DNA of 64,000 nt from NCBI GenBank assembly GCA_947650285.1, contig CANTFL010001193.1, forward strand, positions 1 to 64,000, given 5' to 3'. The position numbers and the translations under genes are program-made. The notes beneath the pieces were generated by a model, which saw nothing but the letters and a program-made list of their open reading frames with translations, ran no database searches and had not been told where the DNA came from. Numbering within the stretch: position 1 is the stretch's first letter; each line of letters begins with the position of its first letter. This document shows positions 55,777-64,000 of the stretch, piece after piece. The stretch is from Hyaloperonospora brassicae. Lineage: Eukaryota; Oomycota; Peronosporomycetes; Peronosporales; Peronosporaceae.

Positions 55777-56612
55777 TTGTACAAATCTCGCTGGCTAAAT
55801 TTGCAGAGAAAAGTATCATTTTTACATGAGATATATGCTCGCAATTCAGCATGCTTTCGGCAACAAAAGCATACTATATTGCGAGCATATATTTTATCTG
55901 CTTGGCTCCAAGTATTTTGTTTTTATACTGATCATGCGCCACAACGCACTGCTGCTCAGTCACCTAATTCTCTAATAGATAATGCATCTTCGGCTTTCCC
56001 GCTCTTCCGAAAACAACTTTTAGATACAGTATAAGCCGAGTAAGCAGAAGGATTGGATTGTACGTTATCGTGCAGACCTGAATATGAGCTTGCTCACGTC
56101 TCGACGCTTTTACCATCCATGTTGGCATAACATTCGTGCGTCTATGGCCTTATCGTTCACCGTGTAGCTCTGCTATAGTGATTTAGGAAGCGAAACGTTT
56201 TTCGACTCCGACATAAAATCAAAAGCACGCTTGTGTTAATGGCTACATCGATATTCTACTGATCAAAGTCGATCGTACGACTGCATGGATGTTGAATCGT
56301 CTCCTTGTATCGTGGTTTCACACGATGAGAAATTATAACATCGTAATTCTACGAGACGTATAATATGCGTTGAGCGGTCTTTTTGGCCACAAGAAGACCT
56401 ATAGCTCCTTGAGGCAACAATTTCGGTTGCCAAACTCGAAAAATAGAAATTATGAATGCCTGTAAATGCGAACCGTGTCAGTAGGTCAAGAACCCATTTC
56501 GTTTCGTCGCTCCTCTCGCTAATTTACCTGTATTCATCGGGTGTTGATCTTCCATTTGTATGGATTTTGTGTTGGACCACTCCCTGAAAGATTCGAAATT
56601 CAGCTCAGGCAT
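55777..56612 (+). pseudogene. A4 RNase H and integrase remnant
   Basis: FYTDHAPQRTAAQSPN (RNase H) near 55920-55970, then decayed integrase pieces (CMDFVLDHSLKDS near 56560), ending at the A3 insertion. An inverted repeat (ATATATGCTCGCAAT at about 55829 and its complement at about 55877) has replaced part of RNase H. Confidence 0.75.
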
Positions 56613-57095
56613 TGTAGCGAATCTACACAGCTCCTTAAGCCAGAGGAAGACTTAACGCTCTTACGAGCAACTTTGGTTCTATGAACCCGACTCAAAGAGT
56701 CAACAAGCTTAAAGAGCTTACGGTCCCTATTCCAGGGGGACCAAACGATTCAAAGAATCAAACGCACTAATTGCTCAAGGAGTAGCTGCCTTAACAAGGC
56801 GTTGCTACTTCCTTACGATCGCAAGACGCCTCAGAGAGGCACGTGTCTTTTGTTGATCAAAATGGGAACTGAATTTTGTTTCTTCTTTCAACCTAAAAGA
56901 ACACCGTAGAACAAAGTAAATAACCTACTCACTTATGTCCTAAATAAACCTGTTAAAAGATCTCGTAATCAATGGTTGACAGACATCAGTCTTCACCAAT
57001 TAATACTGTGTTTTAATATTACTTAAAAGGGGATCCCATCTGTTGTGTGCACCACACCTATCGTCGATCACCAGCCGACGTGTAACCCCGTTACA
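56613..57095 (-). repeat. A3 3' LTR
   Basis: 483 bp, element-strand start TGTAACGGGGTTACA. It carries only one of the ~52-bp hairpin-bearing repeats and a different stem AAGCT/AGCTT near 56705. Confidence 0.9.
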
Positions 57096-57110
57096 CCCTC
57101 CTTCACCAGA
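57096..57110 (-). promoter_or_regulatory. A3 polypurine tract
   Basis: The element strand GGTGAAGGAGGG abuts the LTR. Confidence 0.72.
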
Positions 57111-57178
57111 CTGACGTTACCCCAAACGTCAATCGAAGTCTTTCCTCGAAGAGGACGGTGTGTGTGCGCTTCAACCTC

Positions 57179-58504
57179 ATGGTTGGCAAAACACAAAACA
57201 CCATGGCATCGCCACTCCATGAGTCCTCGACTCTCTCGTCTTACCTTGACATCGATGTGGATGTGGATTATGGTAGCGATACGGATATCCATGGTGACGA
57301 GAGTACAATGTCCGACGCACCAGTGCAAGAGGCAGCGCCTCATATTGCACCAAACTTATTTGCCGATCGTGGCGAATCCAACGTGCCATCGGCGCCGCAA
57401 CAAACACTTCTTGTGAACAATTCCATCATCACCAATCCGCTCGATGAGCAACAACAACTAGCACTCCACCACGAGGAGAGCGCTCATCGCCGTATGCAGC
57501 TTGCTGCAACCCTTGAGGGTCGTCGTGGCTATCTGTTCACACCACTCAGTGTGGAAGAGCGTATACGCTCAACGACAGGTCGTTCTTTGGCAGCGTGGGC
57601 CATTGGCGATGAGCCTACATCTTCGGATGAGGTGGCGAGTCGCTAGGCACTTCGGGAGAGGTACCTGCAACCCCACTTGACGACTCAAATTCAATACAAG
57701 TTGCGACTTGACACGCAAGCACGGGGTGCACCGGTTCCACCGATGAATGGTATACCCATCCTCTTATTCGCATGCAAATCTCAGGAGGAAGAATACAACG
57801 CTTTTGTTTGCTGGGTTCACCGGAAACGACAACTCAGCAGCGTGTTAGCTCTCAGAGCAAGTGCCGATGTGGCAGACGTTCGTCTAGAACGAAAGCTTCG
57901 GTATGATTACGCCAAGCTTAAGGCCAGAAGCCAGTTGCGAACTCGCACATGCTATGCTCCGGCTGTGCCGACTGGTGTGGGTGTTGGTCAAGCGGGACCC
58001 AACTACCCACCTGCCTCCACCACTATTGGTGAGAAGCGCTCTCGGTCGAGTGATGATCCCTGCCACGATGTTCAAAAACATCAACGGCGTATGCGCAGTC
58101 CTGCCGAAAGGGTGCCTCAAACTCCCACGAGTTCTCCGACTCCGGGTACCCTCTCCACTTCACCAGATACTGGTATTGATTCTGACGACGACGTCGTTTC
58201 AGGAGTCGCTCCACATGGAACTGGCGGTTCCCTTGCTCATCGAGCAGCGTCGGAGGTGGTCGGTATATCGAAGGAGGAGCATGAGAAGATTCTTCTCGAG
58301 ATGAGTGGTCTCCGTGAGACATTGGGTAAGACCCAGAGTGCGTTTGACGCGACGCGAGCCCGTGTCCAGGCGTTGGAGTTGGGCCAAGCCCGGATGCAGG
58401 CTCAGCTTGACCTCCTGATACGGATTCAGCAACCGATGGCAAGGCCAACCTACCCGGCGCAAGCGCCTCCAAGTTCACGTGGGACGGGTCCCGATAAGGC
58501 TTAA
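57179..58504 (+). pseudogene. A3 antisense ORF (asORF-A), best copy, one TAG
   Basis: 441 codons from ATG 57179 to 58502-58504, open except TAG at 57644-57646 (Gln codon in A2). The N-terminus is acidic (DIDVDVDYGSDTD), then NPLDEQQQLALHHEESAHRR and RSTTGRSLAAWAIGDEP, YKLRLDTQARGAPVPPMNG, EEEYNAFVCWVHRKRQ, basic KRSRS and KHQRR, and a C-terminal coiled coil (EEHEKILLEMSGLRETL to QAQLDLLIRIQQ). It starts 83 bp from the 3' LTR and overlaps pol chromodomain/linker DNA at 58023-58504. Function unknown. Confidence 0.62.
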
Positions 58505-58736
58505 GCAAACCAACGTAGAACACGGGGTGTGTGCGCAGTTTGCGCGGAAGGTTGAGCGTATACACAAGTCCCTTCTTGACGACGACCGTAAATGGTCCAA
58601 TGAAGCGCGGACGCAACTTTGTCTTGAAGACGGCAGACACTACATTTGTTGGTAGGTTTTTAGCATTGAGTAGAACTAGGTCTCCGACCTTATAACTTTC
58701 AATACAACCTCTGCCTTTAGCATCTGCTTGCCCCTT
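58023..58736 (-). pseudogene. A3 integrase C-terminus and chromodomain
   Basis: KLRPRFIGPFTVV (canonical GPF, EPF in A2), RTHPVFYVGLLKPY, linker, chromodomain LVKWRGYPESENSWEFE. Preceded by the family-wide TAG at about 58737. Confidence 0.87.
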
Positions 58737-60067
58737 CTATTTATCTTGGCTATCAGCCAGTGCATCACTCACGGGTCGTAACACATTCAATCGCGTTGCG
58801 AGAAACTCGCTTACCTGTTTTTGAACAGTAGCAGGGCTGATATCAGCAAGCCGGTCGGCAACTCCTCCCCCACCAATCCCTGAACCACGCAGTGGTAGCG
58901 TTAACGGAACGCGAGGGTGTGTGGGACCATTCACATAAAACGGTGTGTAGCCGGTGGAGGCATGCACGGCGTTATTCAACGCAAACTCAACAACAGGGAG
59001 CATCGAGCTCCAACGCTAAGGCGTTTCAGCGCAAACACTGCGCAAGATGTCACCGATGACGCGATTCACGCGCTCGGTTTGACCATCGGTCTTCGGATGA
59101 TTCGCTGTGGACATGTCCAACCTTGTGCCAAGCACCTGGAAGACGAACTTCCAAAACTTCCAAGTGAAGCGAGGATCTCTATCAGAGATAATTGCCAGTG
59201 GCAAACCATGTTGTCGAAACACCCGATCAATAAACAGCGTAGCTGCACCTTCACCATCAATGGTATCTGGCACCGCCGCTAAATGAGCCATCTTGATCAA
59301 ACGGTCAACAAAGACCACAATACGCGTATATCCATACAAACCCTCGGTAAACCGAACAGGAAATCCATTCTGATGGACTACCAACACCCTTTGGGTACAG
59401 ACAAACTAGCCAGCGGCGTTGCCGCGTGTGGTGAGGGTTTCACCCGTTGACACGTTTCACACGTACGCACATATGTGCTCACCCATTTGTATAGTTTGGG
59501 CCACCAATGGCATTGGCTAACTGAGCCGTAGGTCTTTTCACGACCCAGATGACCACTCAACGCAGTACCATGTGCCTCATTGAGGATCCGATACTTCAAC
59601 TCCTCATCATGAGGGACAACGATGCGAGGAATATCCTCCACATCCTTGCTATAGCACAACACGCCCTGATCGATAGAATATCGATGTAACCTCGCACGTA
59701 ACCGTGACGACAATTCGATGTCCGAGTCCTTAAACTCCTCGCTCCCTAAAGCACGTAGAAGAGCTACACAATGTTCATCCTTGGCATATGCCGTACGGAT
59801 TAGGTCATTGACCGACGAAGACAGAGTCGTAACATGAGCAAGCTCATAGTCAGGCCTGCGATACATCGCATCAGCCAAAGCATTCTGCTTGCCTGTCTTA
59901 TACTTCACCTCGAAGTTGTATTCGGCAAAGAAGGAAAGCCAACGAGCCATTCTATGAGAGAGGTGAGGCGACTGGGTCGCAGTGCGTAATGACTCATGAT
60001 CTATATAGATCAAAAACGGCTTGAAGCCAAGCAGATGAGCTCTGAATTTGACGAGAGCATACTTCAT
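58737..60067 (-). pseudogene. A3 RNase H C-terminus and integrase
   Basis: 59378-60067 holds RNase H end and the HHCC domain (CETCQRVKPSPH). A TAG after VPKGCW and a frameshift near 59350-59380 are A3-specific. 59016-59345 holds the catalytic core (ISDRDPRFTWKFWKF, HPKTDGQTERVNR) and ends at the shared TAG. 58737-59003 holds EFALNNAVHASTGYTPFYVNG. Confidence 0.86.
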
Positions 60068-60545
60068 TGCAAGTAGCTCTTTGTCATGAACTGGATAGTT
60101 CTTTTCTGCAGCCTTCAGCTACCGGTAATCAAACACAATGACGCGTTCCCGTCCATCAGAATCTGTCTGTAACAGAGCGCTGCCTATGGCAAAGTCAGAT
60201 GCGCCACAGACGACACTGAAAGATCGATCAGGATCAGGCAAATCCAAGACTGGCGCATGAAGGAGACTCTCCTTAACTGCTTGAAAAGCACCATGCTCGG
60301 TGCTGGTTCAGCATTATTCCACATCATTTTTTAGAAGATTGGATAATGGTCGAGCCATATCTGCATAGTTCGCACTATGCTTGTGTGAGTAATTGACAAG
60401 GCCAAGCCACTTACGTAAGTCCTTCTGGTTCTTAGGAACCGGCCAATCGACTATGGCTTTTACCTTAGCGGGATCCGCTCGAAGGCCTCTCGTACCAATA
60501 AAGCACCTTAAAAAGGGGATCTCTATTGTACCAAAGATGCACTAA
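60068..60545 (-). pseudogene. A3 RT thumb/RNase H N-terminus, frame-broken
   Basis: Same broken arrangement as in A1 and A2, including TAG in YR-stop-LKAAEKN. The catalytic DASDFA region has D-A-to-G-A (GASDFA, GCG CCA change near 60205), an A3-specific loss. Confidence 0.75.
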
Positions 60546-61815
60546 GACGCGTTGGCTTCAACCTATTCGTGCGCATGCACTCGAGCACCGCTCGTAAATG
60601 GTCAATGTGATTGTCCACATCCGACCGACCGCTCATAGCACGACTATGGACAAAGATGTCATCAAAGTATGTATGTGCATAACCTCTGTGAGGTCTGAGC
60701 ATTTGTGTCACAAGACGGTTGAATGCAGCCGGGGCATTTGATAACCCTTGCGGCATAACAAGCCACTCCCAGAGCATACCGATTGGAGTGCTGACCGCTG
60801 TCAGCGGAATATCGCTTTCTCGCATGAGAAATTGGTAATAACCATCGACTAAGTCGAGCGCACTGTACATTGTACATCCCAGAATATTGTTCTGAAGAAC
60901 ATTTTTCCTCGGAATTGGTGTCTGGGCCGGAATGTTGGCTGCATTAAGCTTATTGTAAGCATGAACAATGCGCCACTTCCCATTGGGCTTTTTGACACAA
61001 TAGGTCGGTGTGGAATGGGGAGATTTGCTCTCACGTACCATTCCTGCCGCGTGCTTTGCACGAAAGAAGTCGTCAATGACGTCACACTGTTCCTTCGTTA
61101 AGGGCCACTGCCGTGTTACGCAGTATTTAGTCCCAGGAACCAAGTCAATTTCATGACGTACACCTCTATCGGGAGGTAAGACGGACGGTGGGTTGTGACA
61201 CACCACGTCCTGAAACTCCTTTACCAAAGGATAGAACGGATCAAGAGGATTCTCAAGGATCGACGATCCACTACGGGCATCCAATGCCTCCTTTGTATCC
61301 TCAAGGACATACTCGTCCAATAACGAGGATGATTTCAACTCAATATCCGGCCGAATGACCACTAACTCGGATAATTCTTCTGCCTGTAAGGCTTGACTAA
61401 ATTCGCCGTCAGACATTTCGTCTAGTTCAAAGAGAGTATCCAAGGATGGAAGAGTCTCAAGACTAATATTGCCATCGATCTGGCCAGTAGACCCATTGAC
61501 AAGTGCATATAGTGTATTATTACAATTATCACTTCTTGACTTCTTAGACGTTGGGCGCTTCACAGTTGCCACACTACGCTGGGATTGTTTCCTCAAAGAA
61601 ACCTTACGACTCCTAGAGGCCGGGATAGTAGGGTCCCCGTGGTTGCTATTCATCTTAGCACGCTCTATACGAGAGCTCATGTCTTGAACGACATCTGGTG
61701 AAGTGTTACGTAACTCGAACACTTCACCCAGTGGATTTACACGTACCACTTCACGTACAGCATCCGGGTCTAGCCCTGAACACTCTGGCTTCTCGCCATC
61801 GATCATTACCGACAT
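60523..61815 (-). pseudogene. A3 reverse transcriptase
   Basis: 430 codons, essentially identical to A1/A2 RT, with YFDDIFVH and the same premature end. Confidence 0.88.
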
Positions 61816-62581
61816 TCAGTGAGGTGCCACCTCGGCCGCCCTCACTCGGTGGAATTTCACGTGCCACCCCACTTACATCAGAGGAATTACATTCTTGATG
61901 TCTCGGGCCTAGGCCAACCATGCCTGCAGCATGCAGTGACTCAGTATCACAACGAGTATCACTCAACGGAGTATAACTCCCTTCACATACGGTGAAAGAG
62001 CTCCGCTCAATATGGATGTCATTGACATTGGAGTTAATTAACTCTGACATACCAATGTCCAGCACATTGACATCTTCCGTCAATGGCTCGCGCCAATAGC
62101 GCTTTTGTTGCCTAGCAAAGGTTGGTTCATGACTCTCCAAATCTTCGCTAGAAACATTGCGCGTGGCGCCTAAGGTCTTAGACCTCCAATCAATCCATGG
62201 CTCATGGCGTTCAAGCCAAGCCATACCCAGGATGAGATTGTATCTCGAATCCAAATCGAGTACAAGACAGCGTTCAATGCTGTCAAAGTCCAAAAACTTC
62301 ACACCTAAGTTCAACGGAACTTTAGGCATCGTGACGCGACTACCAGTCGCTAAACGAACGGTGATTGAATCACCCTCATGTGCTTTGAGCGCTTCAGCGT
62401 ATCGCTGACTTCCCTCAAGGGAAAGACGTCGATCATAATTGCATGATGCTCCGGAGTCGATTAGGATCGACCAATGCTTCTCAAAGCCTTTAATCCTCGC
62501 CTCGGTGACTAACAAGCCAGGCTTGTATCCACGCTCTGTGCTGGTGGGTACATAGATCGTTGGGGATAAGCCCTGCTTCAC
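61751..62581 (-). pseudogene. A3 retropepsin-like protease
   Basis: 276 codons. LIDSGASCNY active site and LGMAWLERH. The linker has one ~120-bp repeat unit fewer than A1/A2, but the frame-shifting 2-bp deletion is present. Confidence 0.88.
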
Positions 62582-62637
62582 TCTACCTCGTAGAGAAGCA
62601 ACAGAACTCAGTTCTACCCCAGTAGGGCTCCTCGCGC

Positions 62638-63672
62638 CTACTGGGTGTCGACGTTTCCCCGTGCCATACCAGGTTTCTGGTTGTGGCTGGGGTTTCGACC
62701 CATAGGATTCGGTTGTTGCTTACGCAAAGGACAAGTGTGACGCAAGTGTTTAGTGCTTCCGCACATATAACAGAGTTTCATTTCCTGTCGTTGCTCTGCA
62801 ACATAAAGCTCCGCTTCACCTTCATCTTCAGCATGGCTGAGATCCATCGGTTCTGGCTTACAGTAAGCCGAGGTGTTCGCAGAGGTTGCCCTCGCAAAGC
62901 TTGGGTTGTACCCATTCCAACCAAGTCTGGCCGACTTGAAGTTGTGCTCAGCATTTTGAGCGATGCTAACAGCCTCCTCAAAAGTAGAGGGATGGACCCG
63001 ATACACCTCGGTCCTGGCAACGCCATTACGAATACCTTCCATGAATACAGCCACATAGACTGTCTCAGGGAGAGGGTCAGACTGCATAGCCGCCATCAGA
63101 GCTCTCACTTCTTGGACATAGTCCGTTAGCTCATTCTTACCCTGACGGGTAGACAAGAAGCGTGAGCGCACGCGATAGGCCTGATTAGGCGGCGAGAAAA
63201 CTCGCAATAGGTCCAACTTGAGCGAATCCCATGTGGGAAACGCCAAGTTGACCGACGTGCCACACGTCAAAGCCCACTCTCTCGCTCTACAATCGAGCTT
63301 AGAGATAGCCAACGAGACCCGCTGGTTCTCAAGTGAGATGAGATCAAGGTCCATGGCCACCTCAATCTCACGGATCCAGAGGGTCAGGTATTCCCCCTCC
63401 TTACCGGAATAATGTTTAGCGTCCACCCTAAGGGGACGAGGCTTAGCCTCTTCATTTGGCATCGCCACGTAGCATGTTGGCATAGCCGACGCTACTTGGT
63501 TTTGAACCTGCCCTAAAAGGGCATTTTCATACTTCATGAAGGCCTCGACTCGTGCATTGAGCACATCAGAACCTTGTGCAGCTAGAAACTCCACATACTC
63601 AGGGCCTACGGCCGCGGTCAGCTTCTCAAGCGCGACCTTTTGAGCCTCAGAAAGGGGTGTGGATTGCTCCAT
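62638..63672 (-). CDS. A3 Gag, intact
   Basis: 344 codons from ATG 63672 (MEQSTPLSEAQKVALEKL) with no stop or shift. It is the only undamaged structural gene of family A in the window. Order: N-terminal helical region, Gag core (YSGKEGEYLTLWIREIEVAM, SKLDCRAREWAL, FPTWDSLKLDLLRVF), LSTRQGKNELTDYVQEVRAL (missing in A1/A2), VFMEGIRNGVARTE, and CCHC knuckle CYMCGSTKHLRHTC near residues 298-311. Gag should assemble the cytoplasmic particle and bind element RNA. Confidence 0.9.
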   Translation of the reverse strand: MEQSTPLSEAQKVALEKLTAAVGPEYVEFLAAQGSDVLNARVEAFMKYENALLGQVQNQVASAMPTCYVAMPNEEAKPRPLRVDAKHYSGKEGEYLTLWIREIEVAMDLDLISLENQRVSLAISKLDCRAREWALTCGTSVNLAFPTWDSLKLDLLRVFSPPNQAYRVRSRFLSTRQGKNELTDYVQEVRALMAAMQSDPLPETVYVAVFMEGIRNGVARTEVYRVHPSTFEEAVSIAQNAEHNFKSARLGWNGYNPSFARATSANTSAYCKPEPMDLSHAEDEGEAELYVAEQRQEMKLCYMCGSTKHLRHTCPLRKQQPNPMGRNPSHNQKPGMARGNVDTQ

Positions 63673-63717
63673 CCTCACAGAGGATCAGTCGTTACCGACT
63701 CAGGTGTAGGTTGACTA

Positions 63718-63729
63718 CGAGTGCTACCA
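63718..63729 (-). promoter_or_regulatory. A3 primer binding site
   Basis: Element-strand TGGTAGCACTCG, two bases inside the 5' LTR. Confidence 0.7.
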
Positions 63730-63731
63730 AG

Positions 63732-64000
63732 TGTTGCGGAGCTACACATCTCCTAAAGTCAGAGGAAGACTTAACGCTCTTACGAGCAACTTTGGTTCTA
63801 CGAACCCGACTCAAAGAGTCAACAACTCCGAGAGCTAAGGGTTGGTTCAAAGAACCCGACTCAAAGAGTCAACAAGCTTAAAGAGCTTACGGTCCCTGTT
63901 CCGGGGGGACCAAACGATTCAAAGAATCAAACGCACTAAGTGCACAAGGAGTAGCTGCCTTAACAAGGCGTTGCTACTTCCTTACGATCGTAAGACGCCT
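63732..64000 (-). repeat. A3 5' LTR, partial
   Basis: Begins as in A1 (TGTTGCGGAGCTACACATC on +) and runs off the window. Carries two ~52-bp repeat units and the mini-hairpins. Confidence 0.9.

Larger units (their letters stand above)
51950..56612 (+). mobile_element. Ancient Ty3/gypsy family-A copy (A4), truncated by A3
   Basis: A highly mutated family-A element read on +: LTR remnant to 52298, PBS, gag, PR, RT, RH and IN, cut at 56612 where A3 begins. It still aligns with A2 throughout, but stops and frameshifts are frequent, showing that family A is old in this genome. Confidence 0.85.
56613..64000 (-). mobile_element. Ty3/gypsy element A3, 5' LTR cut by window end
   Basis: 3' LTR 56613-57095, antisense ORF, chromodomain, IN, RH, RT, PR and an intact gag, then a partial 5' LTR from 63732. 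There is no tandem array in gag and one fewer linker minisatellite unit. Left flank GGCAT; the other flank is outside the window. It inserted into the integrase of A4. Confidence 0.94.

Noticed and set aside
1..64000. Bacterial defence, CRISPR or phage system
   Set aside because: No such genes or repeat-spacer arrays; content is eukaryotic retrotransposons throughout.

Overview
This is a repeat-only stretch of a eukaryotic genome. The style of the Ty3/gypsy polyproteins (retropepsin, RT, RNase H, integrase and a C-terminal chromodomain), the L1-like LINE and an oomycete-type initiator motif upstream of one small ORF suggest an oomycete plant pathogen of the Phytophthora/downy mildew group. 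That assignment is inference from family resemblance. I found no rRNA, convincing tRNA, CRISPR or bacterial feature. Almost every base belongs to nested retrotransposons, and only about 34.2-38.3 kb looks like ordinary host sequence.

Layout. (1) 1-15404 is a large inverted repeat. Two copies of gypsy family A (A1 on -, cut by the window edge; A2 on +, 7842-17352) diverge from a centre near 7081, with inverted family-C LTRs on either side of a 125-bp spacer. The arms differ mainly in a ~415-bp tandem array inside gag (1.3 units in A1, 4.3 in A2). (2) 17353-25241 plus 33095-~34200 is a decayed L1-like LINE with a CCHC knuckle, an OTU-type cysteine protease domain, an APE endonuclease and an RT. 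It is broken by solo LTRs (19286-19729, 21105-21545) and by gypsy B1 (25242-33094, -). (3) 34.2-38.3 kb is low-repeat sequence holding a homopolymer block and two weak host-gene candidates. (4) 38.3-51.5 kb is a Ty1/copia gag fragment and a decayed copia element, the latter interrupted by gypsy B2 (39463-47332, +, perfect 5-bp TSD). (5) 51.9-56.6 kb is an old family-A copy (A4, +), cut by a young family-A copy (A3, -, 56613 to beyond the window).

Two observations stand out. First, the gypsy elements, above all family B and all the LTRs, are tiled with perfect short inverted repeats. Many stems have 7-11 bp, spaced a few tens of bases apart, including in coding sequence, and some LTR stems keep pairing through compensatory changes between LTR copies or families. 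Second, families A and B both carry a long ORF on the antisense strand. It begins close to the 3' LTR, runs towards pol, overlaps the chromodomain and linker, and ends in a coiled coil. Both families share disabling lesions across copies inserted at independent sites, which suggests defective lineages mobilised in trans.
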